A DNA stretch of 64,000 nt from Phycisphaerae bacterium (GTDB lineage: Bacteria > Planctomycetota > Phycisphaerae > Phycisphaerales > UBA1924), in the NCBI GenBank assembly GCA_030429705.1, contig JAUIES010000002.1:684001-748000 (forward strand). Reading direction: 5' to 3'. Each line of letters opens with the position of its first letter. The first letter of the stretch is position 1. The position numbers and the translations under genes were made by a program. This document shows, in pieces, positions 35,535 through 45,600 of this stretch. Under the pieces are notes generated by a model that was not told where the DNA came from, made no database searches, and saw only the letters and a program-made list of their open reading frames with translations.

Positions 35535-36551
35535 ATGGCAGATGTTCTAGATCAAAATGAAGTCGATGCATTGCTTGCAGCGGTTGATGCTGGACAGGTG
35601 GTCGTCGAGCAACAGGATCAAGTCGTTTTCAGCCGACACCGTGATCCGAATGAAGATGTTGAGGTTCGAGATTACGACTTCAAACGCCCTGAGCGTGTGA
35701 GTAAAGACCAGATGCGTGCCTTGCACACACTGCATGAAGCCTTTGCTCGGAACTTTGGTGCGTCGCTTTCGGGGTTCTTGCGCACCATTGTCGAGGTCAA
35801 AGTTGCGACCTGTGAGCAGATGACCTATGGCGAGTTCATTTCCGGATTGCCGAACCCGACGAGTTTTAATCTTGTCGATTGCTCGACACTGGAAGGGCAA
35901 ATGTGTCTTGAGGTCAGCCCCCTCATCATCTACCCAATGATTGACCGACTGCTCGGAGGCTCCAGCCACGATCTGTTCATCCCGCAGCGTCCGATGACCG
36001 CGATCGAGATGCGGTTGATCGAAAATGTCACAACGCGAGCGCTCGAGGCCTTGTCAGAGGCATGGGAAGGCGTGCGGGAGATCAAGTTTCATATCTCTGC
36101 GTCTGAAAGCAATCCGCAACTGGTCCAGATTGTCCCTCCGAACGAGGTTGTGGTCATTGTCGGGCTCGAAGTCAAAATGTCGAATCGTGCCGGGACGATG
36201 AACCTGTGTATCCCATACAACGCGATTGAGCCCGTTATCGATGTTTTGAGCTCTCAGAGTTGGTTTAGCGTCAACAAATCTGACGGCTCGAATGAGTTTG
36301 TAAAAACACTCTCGACGAAACTTGGTCGTGCGGGTACGCTGGTCACAGCCGTTCTGGCGGAAACGAGGATGACGGTGCGCGACCTGGCGACACTTGAAGT
36401 GGGTGATATCGTGCTCACTGAACGAGATGCGAACAAGCCCATGGTGCTTTGTGTTGAGGGTGAACGCAAGTTCATCGGGTCGGTCGGGCAGCACAAAGGG
36501 CATCGTGCCCTGCGGATCGAGCGGTCGATTAACACAGGAGACCGTGTCTGA
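35535..36551 (+). CDS. fliM: flagellar motor switch protein FliM
   Basis: This 338-residue protein has the normal length. DVLDQNEVDALLAAV at the start is the N-terminal CheY-binding segment pattern (L-x-Q-x-E-I/V-D-x-L-L). RDYDFKRPERVSKDQMRALHTLHEAFARNF follows, then the FliM middle domain (MIDRLLGGSSHD, TAIEMRLIENV) and the C-terminal FliN-like SpoA domain (VRDLATLEVGDIVLTERDANKPMVL). It is part of the C ring that sets rotation direction. No other flagellar gene is present in the window; it sits just upstream of the nusA operon. No clear ribosome-binding site is seen before the ATG. Confidence 0.93.
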   Translation: MADVLDQNEVDALLAAVDAGQVVVEQQDQVVFSRHRDPNEDVEVRDYDFKRPERVSKDQMRALHTLHEAFARNFGASLSGFLRTIVEVKVATCEQMTYGEFISGLPNPTSFNLVDCSTLEGQMCLEVSPLIIYPMIDRLLGGSSHDLFIPQRPMTAIEMRLIENVTTRALEALSEAWEGVREIKFHISASESNPQLVQIVPPNEVVVIVGLEVKMSNRAGTMNLCIPYNAIEPVIDVLSSQSWFSVNKSDGSNEFVKTLSTKLGRAGTLVTAVLAETRMTVRDLATLEVGDIVLTERDANKPMVLCVEGERKFIGSVGQHKGHRALRIERSINTGDRV

Positions 36552-36588
36552 GCGGGTGCAGATCACTGCCCAGTTGAGGTCCGGTTGC

Positions 36589-36618
36589 TTGATTCTGATC
36601 GGCATCCCCCACTACAGT
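36589..36618 (+). promoter_or_regulatory. possible promoter of the nusA operon
   Basis: TTGATT and TACAGT are spaced 18 bases on the plus strand, about 335 bases before the nusA start. It would produce the leader that contains both hairpins. Confidence 0.4.
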
Positions 36619-36671
36619 CTGTCTGGAGTCCTGCGAACGGAATGGTCCGGGTCGCAGGCAGGAGTTGACGC

Positions 36672-36701
36672 ATGCAGGCGAGCATCACCAATGTTCGTTG
36701 A
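36672..36701 (+). CDS. possible nine-residue leader peptide
   Basis: ATG with AGGAG 7 bases upstream opens a frame encoding MQASITNVR and a TGA stop. The stop lies inside the first bases of the 36700-36716 hairpin, so a translating ribosome would block that stem. The ribosome-binding site is one of the best in the region. No run of codons for one amino acid is present, so classical attenuation is not implied. It may be chance. Confidence 0.3.
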   Translation: MQASITNVR

Positions 36702-36782
36702 AGTGCTACGCACTTCGGCTCGGTACGCGAATCGTCAAACGATTCGGCGTGCTGTCCCGGGAGGGGTCCGGATGAACTGACC

Positions 36783-36950
36783 TTGACCGAGACAGGGCGA
36801 TCGGTGGAGCGTGTCTCTGCCCAGTTGCCGAACCGCGAGCGCAGTTTGCGTCTGCTCGTGGTTTGTTTCTTTTTGTCCATTTGGTCAACAGGCCTCGCGG
36901 GCGACATTTTGGCATTTGAAAGTGCGGGGTTCATCCCCTGCGGAGTTTGA
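36783..36950 (+). CDS. possible small membrane or exported protein
   Basis: A 55-codon frame starts at TTG and stops at TGA inside the nusA ribosome-binding region. It contains the basic-then-hydrophobic stretch RSLRLLVVCFFLSIWSTGLA, which reads as a signal peptide or one membrane segment. The start is uncertain: GGAGGGG lies 15 bases upstream, too far for a good site, and the frame is open upstream to 36702. No family is recognised. Confidence 0.3.
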   Translation: MTETGRSVERVSAQLPNRERSLRLLVVCFFLSIWSTGLAGDILAFESAGFIPCGV

Positions 36951-36952
36951 TC

Positions 36953-38353
36953 GTGAATACACAAGAAATGATGCGCATTATCGATTCAATCGCTCGCGAT
37001 CGGAGCATTGATCGTTCGATTCTGATTTCTGATCTCGAACAGGCGATGGTGTCGGCTGCTCGCAAGTACTTCAACACGCTCGACGCGGAAGAGTTTACTT
37101 GCACGCTTGATCCTCTTGAAGGCACCTTCGAGTTGCGCCAGCATGGCGAGCCTCTCGAGATGCCACCGGAAGCGTTCGGGCGCATTGCTGCTCAAACATT
37201 CAAGCAGGTCATGATTCAGCGTTTCCGTGATGATGAACGCGCATCGATTCAAGATGAGTTTGGCAAACGCGTCGGCACGATCGTGACGGGCACCGCGCAG
37301 CGATATGACAAGGGTGTCTTGATTGTCAGTATCGATCGGGCAGAAGCGGTGATGCTTCGTAACGAGCAGATTCCTGGCGAGCAGTTCATGCCAGGCGATC
37401 GCGTGCGTGCGTTGATCCTTGATGTAAAGGATGTCGGCAGTCAAGTCAAGATTTATGTCAGCCGCGGCCACCAGGACTTCATTCGTCGCCTCTTTGAAGT
37501 GGAAGTTCCTGAAGTCGCTGAGCGAATCATCGAAGTAAAAGCGATGGCCCGCGAGGCCGGCTACCGCACGAAGATCGCGGTGAGTTCGATCGACAGTAAG
37601 GTCGATGCGGTCGGTGCTTGCGTTGGTGTTCGCGGAAGCCGAATCAAAAACATCGTTGACGAACTCAACGGCGAGAAGATCGACATCGTCCGATGGAATG
37701 AGTCAAGTCAGATCTTGATTCAGAACGCGCTCAAACCGGCAGAAGTCTCCGAAATCAACTTGTGCTTTGAACTCGGTCGAGCAACGGTGGTCGTCCGAGA
37801 TGACCAGCTCAGTCTGGCGATCGGCAAGCGAGGACAAAATGTTCGTCTTGCTGCTCGACTGACCGGTTGGGATATTGACATCCTGACGCCGGAAGAGTTC
37901 ACCAAGGGTCTCGAGATCATGGCTGAAACGCTGCGGGGTATCGAAGGTGTCTCCGACGAAATGGTCGATCGACTCGCTGCACTCGGCATGGTCAGCGTGT
38001 TCGACATCGAAGAGGTTGGTGCCGAAGTGCTCATGACCGAACTCGAGATTGACGACGAAGTGGCTGCACGCATGATGACGATCGCCGCTGAGAAGTCGAA
38101 AGTTGTCGCCGAGCAGCAACAGAAAGACAAGGAAGAAGCAGATCAACGGCGTGCTGAAGAAACCGCAGCCGCCCAACGGCTGCTTGCTGGTGAAGATGTC
38201 GGCACGATGGATCCGGATATGGCGGCAGCCGCCATCCTGGGCGCTGGCGCAATGGCGCCAACCCCTGAAACGAAAGAACCTGAGGCGACAGTGTCGGCTC
38301 CGGATGCAGAATCTGACGCTCGGGCTGAGGACATCCTCGGCGGCGATCACTGA
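36953..38353 (+). CDS. nusA: transcription termination/antitermination factor NusA
   Basis: This 466-residue protein has the NusA domain order. The N-terminal RNA-polymerase-binding domain ([16 protein letters not shown]) covers about residues 1-110, the S1 domain contains [18 protein letters not shown], and the two KH domains contain [19 protein letters not shown] and [24 protein letters not shown] helix-hairpin repeat region follows, then a tail rich in Glu, Ala and Gln. It controls pausing, termination and antitermination. GTG at 36953 with GGAG 7 bases upstream is preferred to TTG two codons earlier. It heads the nusA-infB-ylxP-rbfA operon; rimP is missing from the usual first position. 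Confidence 0.95.
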   Translation: MNTQEMMRIIDSIARDRSIDRSILISDLEQAMVSAARKYFNTLDAEEFTCTLDPLEGTFELRQHGEPLEMPPEAFGRIAAQTFKQVMIQRFRDDERASIQDEFGKRVGTIVTGTAQRYDKGVLIVSIDRAEAVMLRNEQIPGEQFMPGDRVRALILDVKDVGSQVKIYVSRGHQDFIRRLFEVEVPEVAERIIEVKAMAREAGYRTKIAVSSIDSKVDAVGACVGVRGSRIKNIVDELNGEKIDIVRWNESSQILIQNALKPAEVSEINLCFELGRATVVVRDDQLSLAIGKRGQNVRLAARLTGWDIDILTPEEFTKGLEIMAETLRGIEGVSDEMVDRLAALGMVSVFDIEEVGAEVLMTELEIDDEVAARMMTIAAEKSKVVAEQQQKDKEEADQRRAEETAAAQRLLAGEDVGTMDPDMAAAAILGAGAMAPTPETKEPEATVSAPDAESDARAEDILGGDH

Positions 38354-38407
38354 AACGAATGATGAGTTGGCCCGGCGATTGCCGGGTGTTGTCGACTGGA
38401 GGCAGGC

Positions 38408-41179
38408 TTGGCCAAGCGGGTATTCGAAATCGCAAAAGAACTGGGCATCAAGTCCAAGGCGATCGTGGAGAAGTGTCGCGCAGAGGGAATCCCCGAAAGC
38501 GTGATCAAGAACCACATGTCAACAGCTTCGGCTGGTCTTGAAGCAACCTTCCGCGAGTGGTTCAGTGCTGCAGATGGCGAGGGAACCGCTGTAGAAACGA
38601 CCGAGCATGTCGACATTGAGACAGTGCGCGCTAAACCGGTTCGAAAAGCCAAACCAGCGAAGAAAATCGTCGTAGATGCGCCAGACGCCGAATCGGGCTC
38701 CGAGGCGTCCGGCACCAGCGTTGGTCTTGCTGAACCTGAAGAGAAAACAGAAGCGAGCGATGCGGGTATCGATCGCGTCAGCCGGTCAAACGCTGGAAAG
38801 CCTGATGAAGATTCGGCGGCGGCATCGCCCGATGACCTCTCCGATGGTCCAGGTCGTCAACCTGAATCAGATGCACCCGACAGCAATGTGGATCCGTCAA
38901 CCTCGCGTGCACCAGCACCCAAACCAACGAAGACCAAGATGTCACCTTCGGCGCCCGCACCGATGAATGTGCCTTCGCGGCCGCAGGTTGTCAAGCCTGC
39001 CGGACCGCAACTGGGTGAAAAGGAAGTTGTGAAACTTTCTGGGCCCAAGGTTGTTCGTGTGGAAGCGCCCGAACCTGTTGATACGCGTCCGCGGCGAGCG
39101 CCACGACAAGGTGGCGGATACGGCGGTGGCGGTGGCGGTGGCGGATACGGCGGCCCGATGGATGCCCCCCCGACGGGTGACGATCGAGGACGCAGCCCAC
39201 GCCGCGGCGGCAAAGGAGGCGGACGACGAGGTGCGCCGTCGCGACAAGGTGGTGGCCAAGACGGCGGTGGCTCATGGTCGCCTCAAGACCTGGCAGAGCG
39301 TCAGCAACGGCTGCAGCACGCGGGCGGATACCTTCGTCAACGCCGTCAGCAATTGCAGCGGTCTGAACAGACCCAGAGCGCGAGCCTTGCCCAATCGGGT
39401 GGCAAAGTATCGATTACTGAGCCTTTCACGATCAAGGAGCTCTCTGCAGTGACCGGCGTCAAGGGCGCTGAGATTGTCAAGCAGTTGTTCTTGCAAGGCG
39501 TGATGGCGACGATCAACTCCGGCATTGAGTCTGAAAAGGCTCAGGAGATCATGCTCGAATACAACATCGAGTTGGAAGTTGTCGAAGCCAAGAGCGCAGA
39601 GAAACAGGTTTCCGAAGCGTTTGAAGATCGAACCCGAGTAGACGAACGCCCGCGTGGTCCGGTGGTGACGATTCTGGGCCATGTCGACCACGGAAAGACG
39701 AGTCTGCTCGACCGCATCCGCAGCGCCAATGTTGCGGACGGCGAAGCGGGTGGCATCACACAGGCAACGAGTGCTTTCCGCGTGCCGCTCAAACTGGGCG
39801 ATGACGAGAAGTTCGTGGTGTTCATTGATACACCCGGTCACGAAGCGTTTACCGCCATGCGTGCGCGAGGTGCCCATGTCACGGACATCGTCGTTCTGGT
39901 GGTGGCAGCCGACGACGGGGTGATGCCACAGACGATCGAATCGATCAGTCACGCAAAGGCAGCCGGTGTGCCGATCATCGTGGCGCTCAACAAGATTGAT
40001 AAAGTGGAAGCGACGGATGCCAACATCCAACGCATTCTGGGCCAACTCGCTGAACACGGCCTGAACCCGACCGAATGGGGCGGCGAGACGGAAGTGGTCC
40101 GCACAAGTGCGATCAAGAACGAGGGCATCTCGGAACTGGTCGAGATCCTCGATTTGCAAGCGCAGATTCTCGAACTCGCAGCCGACTTTGACGGCCCTGC
40201 CCGAGGGTCGGTCATCGAGTCGAAGCCAGAGGAAGGTCGCGGTAATGTGGCAAACATCCTCGTGCAAGAAGGCAAGTTGAAAGTTGGCGACTTTGTCGTC
40301 GTCGGGCGTGCGTTCGGACGGGTTCGCGATATCACTGATGATCGCGGCAACAAGTTGCGTGAAGCCTACCCCCCCATGCCAGTACAGGTTTCGGGTATCG
40401 ACGCGTTGCCTGACGCTGGCGATAAATTCTTCGTGACTGACTCACTGAAGAAGGCGGAACAGGCAGCCGAACAACGACGCGACAAGGAACGCCACGAACA
40501 ACTTGCCCAGCCGCGCGTCACGCTTGATTCGCTCTTTAGCCAGATCGCTGAAGCGGATCTCAAAGAAATCCTTGTTGTTCTTAAAGCGGATGTGCAAGGG
40601 TCAGTCGATGTCATTCGCCAGGAAGTCGAGAAAATCTCGACGGAAGAAATCAAGGTCCGTGTTCTACACTCGGCGGTCGGTGGTATCACGGAAAGCGATG
40701 TCATTCTCGCAGAAGCATCACGAGCCATCATCGTCGGTTTCAATGTCATCCCGTCAGGGAAAGCCCGCCGCCAGGCGGAGGACAAGGGCGTTGAGATTCG
40801 TAGTTATCGCGTGATCTATGACATCACGAACGATCTTCGTCAGGCTGCTGAAGGTCTGCTCTCACCGGATATCCGCGAAGAAGTCATCGGTCACGCCGAG
40901 GTTCGTCAGGTGTTCAAAGTTTCGAAGGTTGGTTCGATCGCCGGTTGTTATGTCACCAACGGCGTGGTTCAACGCGACGCGCTTATCCGTGTCACGCGAA
41001 GTGACATCGTCATCGAACATGACAGGAAACTCGAACAACTCAAACGATTCAAGGACGATGCGAAGGAAGTTCGTTCGGGCATGGAATGCGGCATGAAGAT
41101 TCATGGGTATGACGACATCAAGGAAGGTGACATCCTTGAGTGTTACAAACAGATTGAAGTGAAACGCAAGCTTTCATGA
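38408..41179 (+). CDS. infB: translation initiation factor IF-2
   Basis: This 923-residue GTPase starts at TTG with GGAGG 5 bases upstream, at residues [22 protein letters not shown], the IF2-N domain. A long low-complexity linker follows, with a strikingly Gly/Arg-rich part (about residues 225-300). The second IF2-N motif lies before the G domain. GTP-binding motifs are GHVDHGKTS (about residue 423), DTPGHEAF and NKID. Domains II, III and IV complete the protein ([22 protein letters not shown]). It places initiator tRNA on the 30S subunit. It is 54 bases after nusA and its stop overlaps the next start as ATGA. Confidence 0.95.
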   Translation: MAKRVFEIAKELGIKSKAIVEKCRAEGIPESVIKNHMSTASAGLEATFREWFSAADGEGTAVETTEHVDIETVRAKPVRKAKPAKKIVVDAPDAESGSEASGTSVGLAEPEEKTEASDAGIDRVSRSNAGKPDEDSAAASPDDLSDGPGRQPESDAPDSNVDPSTSRAPAPKPTKTKMSPSAPAPMNVPSRPQVVKPAGPQLGEKEVVKLSGPKVVRVEAPEPVDTRPRRAPRQGGGYGGGGGGGGYGGPMDAPPTGDDRGRSPRRGGKGGGRRGAPSRQGGGQDGGGSWSPQDLAERQQRLQHAGGYLRQRRQQLQRSEQTQSASLAQSGGKVSITEPFTIKELSAVTGVKGAEIVKQLFLQGVMATINSGIESEKAQEIMLEYNIELEVVEAKSAEKQVSEAFEDRTRVDERPRGPVVTILGHVDHGKTSLLDRIRSANVADGEAGGITQATSAFRVPLKLGDDEKFVVFIDTPGHEAFTAMRARGAHVTDIVVLVVAADDGVMPQTIESISHAKAAGVPIIVALNKIDKVEATDANIQRILGQLAEHGLNPTEWGGETEVVRTSAIKNEGISELVEILDLQAQILELAADFDGPARGSVIESKPEEGRGNVANILVQEGKLKVGDFVVVGRAFGRVRDITDDRGNKLREAYPPMPVQVSGIDALPDAGDKFFVTDSLKKAEQAAEQRRDKERHEQLAQPRVTLDSLFSQIAEADLKEILVVLKADVQGSVDVIRQEVEKISTEEIKVRVLHSAVGGITESDVILAEASRAIIVGFNVIPSGKARRQAEDKGVEIRSYRVIYDITNDLRQAAEGLLSPDIREEVIGHAEVRQVFKVSKVGSIAGCYVTNGVVQRDALIRVTRSDIVIEHDRKLEQLKRFKDDAKEVRSGMECGMKIHGYDDIKEGDILECYKQIEVKRKLS

Positions 41180-41643
41180 TCGCTCAAGTCGAAACATGCA
41201 CGCATTCGCGGACGCGTCCAGCGAGCGTGTTGAATCAGGAACGAGTATCCGTGGTCGTTGGCATTCTCCAGTTTGAATTGCTCATCCATGATCCGTCGTC
41301 ACTTAAGGACAAGCGGCGCGTCGTGCGATCGGTCAAGGACAGGTTGCACCGCGACCATCAGGTCAGCGTCGCAGAGGTTGCCATGCATGATCGATTGGAT
41401 CGAGCAATACTGGGTCTGGCGCTCGTCGGTCACGAGGGGCGTCGCGTCGGGCAGGTGTTGGATCAGATACTCGAAAAGCTGCGAGCGCTCCACGATGCCG
41501 AACTGGGCGATATCACGCGCGAAGTATTGCAGGGTGTGGAACGGGTTGAACAGTCAGATCGTAACCTGACAGACGAAGATGCCGATGCTCTCGCCGCCGA
41601 GTTGTTATCGAGTTTTGAAGACGATGGGGAGCAAAGCTCATGA
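41176..41643 (+). CDS. ylxP: DUF503 family protein (YlxP)
   Basis: This protein of up to 155 residues belongs to the DUF503/YlxP family, found between infB and rbfA in many bacteria. The family begins at VVVGILQFELLIHD and has the key motif SLKDKRRVVRSVKDRL; SVAEVAMHDRLDRAILGLALVG follows. The ATG at 41176 overlaps the infB stop (ATGA), as do the other junctions of this operon, but it adds about 25 residues not typical of the family. GTG at 41251 with AGGA 10 bases upstream is the alternative start, giving about 130 residues. Its role is not well defined; a link to ribosome assembly is suggested only by context. Confidence 0.88.
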   Translation: MIAQVETCTHSRTRPASVLNQERVSVVVGILQFELLIHDPSSLKDKRRVVRSVKDRLHRDHQVSVAEVAMHDRLDRAILGLALVGHEGRRVGQVLDQILEKLRALHDAELGDITREVLQGVERVEQSDRNLTDEDADALAAELLSSFEDDGEQSS

Positions 41644-42056
41644 ATCGCCGAGCTCAACAGGTCGCATCCAATATCGAGCAGGCTGTGACGAGCGTTTTGG
41701 CCCGAGGGTTGAGTGACCCGCGCATTCGTGGCATGGTGACCGTGACGAAAGTTGAGATGACCGATGACCTCCTGATCGCTCGCATTCGGGTGTCGATCAT
41801 GCCGGAAGAACATGAAGCACTCACGATGCACGGGCTGCGCGCTGCGACAGGGCATATCCGCCGCGAAGCGATGAAAAAAATCCATCTCCGGTCCATGCCA
41901 ACCTTTGAGTTTTTCGTCGATGAGGGGCTCAAAAATCAACGCAAAATTATTGAGTTGCTGAACCAAGCCAAGAATGAACGACCCGGTTGGCAGATGCGTG
42001 ATGATGCACCCGAAGAAGCGATCGAAGAATCAGGCGAAGGGGAGATGTCCAGTTGA
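41640..42056 (+). CDS. rbfA: 30S ribosome-binding factor RbfA
   Basis: This 138-residue protein matches RbfA in length and pattern. MNRRAQQVASNIEQAVTSVL at the N-terminus, LSDPRIRGMVTVTKVEMTDDLLIARIRVSI in the KH-like domain and LRSMPTFEFFVDEGL near the end are typical. It helps mature the 5' end of 16S rRNA in 30S subunits. ATG overlaps the ylxP stop (ATGA), with GGAG 8 bases upstream. The acidic C-terminal tail is a common feature. Confidence 0.94.
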   Translation: MNRRAQQVASNIEQAVTSVLARGLSDPRIRGMVTVTKVEMTDDLLIARIRVSIMPEEHEALTMHGLRAATGHIRREAMKKIHLRSMPTFEFFVDEGLKNQRKIIELLNQAKNERPGWQMRDDAPEEAIEESGEGEMSS

Positions 42057-42691
42057 CCACCACGCCTGAAGAAATAAGATCCGCGCTTGCTGCGCTCGTT
42101 GAACCAACAGAAACGCAGCCTGTGATTGAAAACGGCGAGGTCACCGACGAATGCCGGATCGTCCGTTGCCTCATCGAGTCTTTCTTACTCTGGGAATCGT
42201 CCATAACCAAGTCTCAACGAGCGATGGAGTCTGTTCGCACGGAACTCGTTGATCTGAATGAGATGCGTGTGTGCTTGACGACCGAGCTCGTCGGCATCCT
42301 TGGCGTGCGGTATCCGCTTGCTCGAGAGCGCAGCGAACGCATTCGAACCTGTTTGAATGTCATTTTTGATCAGGAAGACCGTATGGACCTCGGCTCTCTT
42401 GTGCCATTGTCCAAGCGTGATGCAAGATCCCGTCTCGATGCCATGCCCGGCATGGTTCCGTTCGTCAGCGCGCGGGTTGTCTTGCTCGAACTCGGCGGAC
42501 ACGCCTTTCCGGTTGACAGTCGCGTGCGAGGAGTCTTGAAAGGAATCGGTTACTCGAGCGAGAGCGAATCGGCGCTGGCAACCAAACTCGAGCGGGTATT
42601 CCGGGCGGGCGAAGTCATACCCATTCATGCAGCACTCGAGCGAACGATCGACCAACCGGCCACTGCCAAGACGAAGTCCCGTACGAAGTGA
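42053..42691 (+). CDS. HhH-GPD (endonuclease III-like) protein lacking the catalytic lysine
   Basis: This 212-residue protein starts at TTG overlapping the rbfA stop (TTGA), with GGAG 8 bases upstream. The HhH-GPD pattern is visible in LDAMPGMVPFVSARVV at residues 129-143, matching LPGVGRKTANVV of endonuclease III. The position of the catalytic Lys (GRKTA) is occupied by PFVSA, while the conserved Asp is kept as D155 in FPVDSRVRGVL. The C-terminal 4Fe-4S cysteines are absent. It may therefore bind DNA or RNA but probably does not excise bases by the usual route. No homologue is expected in this operon; the location in a ribosome-maturation operon is unusual. Confidence 0.75.
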   Translation: MTTTPEEIRSALAALVEPTETQPVIENGEVTDECRIVRCLIESFLLWESSITKSQRAMESVRTELVDLNEMRVCLTTELVGILGVRYPLARERSERIRTCLNVIFDQEDRMDLGSLVPLSKRDARSRLDAMPGMVPFVSARVVLLELGGHAFPVDSRVRGVLKGIGYSSESESALATKLERVFRAGEVIPIHAALERTIDQPATAKTKSRTK

Positions 42692-45600
42692 TCATGTTGC
42701 ACCGCGTTGCCCATCGTCGGCGATTGCTCGATCCACGCCTCACATCGTGCGTGTTGATGTCGGTTGCGACATGCGGCTTGCTCGGTTGTGCGATGCCCAC
42801 GAACGACACCAACACCAATGAACAAGCCACCTCAGAAGCCGAAGAAGCCGATCTCACGCGGTCAGCGCAAACGCCTCAACCGGCGAACGACCAGTTAACG
42901 ACCGACGGCCTGCCTGACTCACCGGCCGTTGTAAAACTGCGTGAGCGGGCGGCGGCACAGATCATGCAAGCAACGACTCCGCAGTTCGTTGCGCCAGCGT
43001 GGTTACCTCCTTCGACGCATCTTGACCCCGACGAACTCGAACGCGCTCAACAGCCACTTGCCGAAGTTCTCGAACCCATTCGTTCGCAGCCACTCTTTCG
43101 TCAGCCGAACATCCCCACTGTTTCGCCATCGGCTGAAGATCTTGATCGGGCATTGCGTTTGTACACCCGTGGTCGTCTTGCCGCTGGACAAGGCGAAATC
43201 AGTCAGGCGATGACTGACCTCGAAGCGGCTGCAAAACTCGACCCGACATCTGCACAGATCATGCACGAACTTGCCAAGGCGCAGATGGCAGGCGGACTGC
43301 GCAATCTGGGCTTGCGCTCTCATCAACGAGCAGCCGAGCTCGGGTTCGATCATGTTCGTGTGTGGGCCATGATTGGACTCGAAGCGATACGACGGCGCGA
43401 TCTCGAGAACGGGCAACGATGGCTCGTCGCTGCGTATGACGGCTTGAAGGACGGAGCAGATCCGATCGCGGTCTCCTGGATCGAACTCTCACTCGGCGAG
43501 TTGCTGCTCGGTGACAATCAACATCGATCCGGTGCGTCGTTGATTCGATCCGCCATCACACGACCGATCGCCGAATCTTCTCAATCGAGTTTTCGCGACG
43601 AGTATGCGACGCTGATCCGACGAACGCCACAGCTCTGGCTGCGCGTGGGTGATGCCGAAGCACTGATCGGCGACTGGGCAGGCGCCTCGAGCGCGTATGA
43701 GTTGGCTCAATCCGGGGCGACCGGGGAGATCGCCGATTCGATCGCGCTTCGTCGCCTTGCGGTCCTTTCTGCGAGCGGCCGAACCGCCGAAGCATCACTC
43801 GCCCTGCTCAAGCAACTCCAAGCAGGCGGATATGTGCCAGACGACGCGCTGCGAACACTGCTCCGTCTCGGTGAGCGCGAGCCGTCTCTTGCGGACGCGA
43901 TCGGTGAGATCCGTCTCACGCTCCCAGCCGCTCATCCAAGCATCAAGTCTCGGCTGTTGACCGCAGAACTTGCTGCTCGTTGGCGTGAGCCGAGCATCAA
44001 CGATTTTTCTTCGGCGTTGCCGGTCCGAGCGGAGCACCTCGTGTATTGGCTGCGGTTGGTTGATCGCGATGAGGTTCGATGGACGCTCGTTCGAGCTTTG
44101 GCTAAACAACATCCGGCCTCGGTCCATGAGATCGCTGCAGCACTCGTGCAGGGTGGGTTGATTGCTGGTCCAAACCTCGCGGACTGGACAACTGATGAAT
44201 CAACTCTCAGCCTCGCAGTTCGGCTTGCCTTGGGTATGCCCAATCGCGAACTCGAACTGACTGAATCGGGGCACTCGCCCGAACGCGTTGCGGTCTTGAT
44301 TGAATCGGCTGTCCGGCTGGGTCGCTGGGATTCTGTCAAATCCTTGCTGACCGGTGTGGAGCCGATAGGGGATGCTGCTCATTTTCAAGTCTTGGCGGCA
44401 GCATCCATGCCGAGCCTCGCGTTGGATGTCTGGAAGCGGTCTGTTCGCGCAGATGCCGACTTGGATCAACAGTTGCTCGCTGCCGATCTGGCGATGAATC
44501 TTCGCGACCCAAACCATGCGGGTCAGATTTTGCTCAACGCCTGGCGAGATGATCCGTGTGATGAGCGCATCTATCACCGCATGATCGAAGTGGTAACGCA
44601 TCCGGCGCTCACCGCCATGAAATCCGAACTTGAGTCTGCGCTTCGCACGCTGCGCGACCATGTCCCTGGCTCGATCACACTGGAGACATTGGAAGTTTCG
44701 GAGATGATCAAGCGTGGTTTTTTTGCGGAAGCCGAAAGCCGCGCGCGGTCCATCGTGGAACGAACGCCCACACTCAAAGAGACCGACTTTGCTGGTCTGC
44801 TCACTCTGTGGCAAGGAGCGGCCGAGCGCGGCGACACCGCCACACTCGACGCAGCCGCCGCTTGGCTTGACGCCCTCCACGACGACCGTCGACCGATTCA
44901 GGCAATTGGTGTGACCATTGCCAAAGTTGTTGCGATGCGATCTGGCGCCATCGAAGGACGGCAGGCACTCAATAGTATTGCTCTCGTCAAGACACCTCGA
45001 CTCGTTGAGGTCGAGTCATCGCTGTTGCGGCAGGCCGAACGACATGACGAAGCATTCACGCTGGCCGACAACCTGTTTCGACAGCCGACCCTTTCGGTCG
45101 ATGATACGCTGCGGCACGCACAAGCCCTGCTGCGACACAATCAATCAATCGAAGCGCCACTCGCGCGACTCAGCGATATCCCAGCGACATTTCAACTCAG
45201 CAGACATGATGTTCCTTTGGTGCTTGATGTGTGCAACGGGCTGATGTCGGTCTTGTCCCATTCCAGAGCTGAACAGGCGGTCGAACAGGCACGCAGCCGT
45301 GAGTACATTGCGGTTGTCGGCTTCGCAATTAAACATGGTGCCTGGATTCCCGAGTTGTACCATCGCGTTCGTATGCGTTTGCTGGCGATTTCGCCCGAAA
45401 CGACGCTCGATGATCTCAACCTGGCAGCCGGTCAGTTGCACAGTGCAATCGGCGCCATCTCGGACGATGTCTTTGAGGATGTATTCACCACATTGATCGA
45501 ACAAAGCCGCACACAGGATGCTCTGTATTGGAGTGTTGAAACGATCTTGCTCGATGAAGACTTGAACGAGATGCGATTCGGATCAATCGTCTCTCCATTG

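Larger units (their letters stand above)
36552..36952 (+). other. leader region of the nusA operon
   Basis: These 401 bases between fliM and nusA hold a possible promoter, a nine-codon leader frame, two strong adjacent hairpins (36700-36716, arms GAAGTGC/GCACTTC; 36728-36746, arms CGAATCGT/ACGATTCG) and a possible small membrane protein frame. The rimP gene that usually precedes nusA is not here. The layout suggests a structured, possibly regulatory leader RNA. Confidence 0.5.

Noticed and set aside
39272-40267. A 331-codon minus-strand frame inside infB
   Set aside because: It lies opposite the IF-2 G domain, which has all GTPase motifs; the frame has no recognisable protein features.
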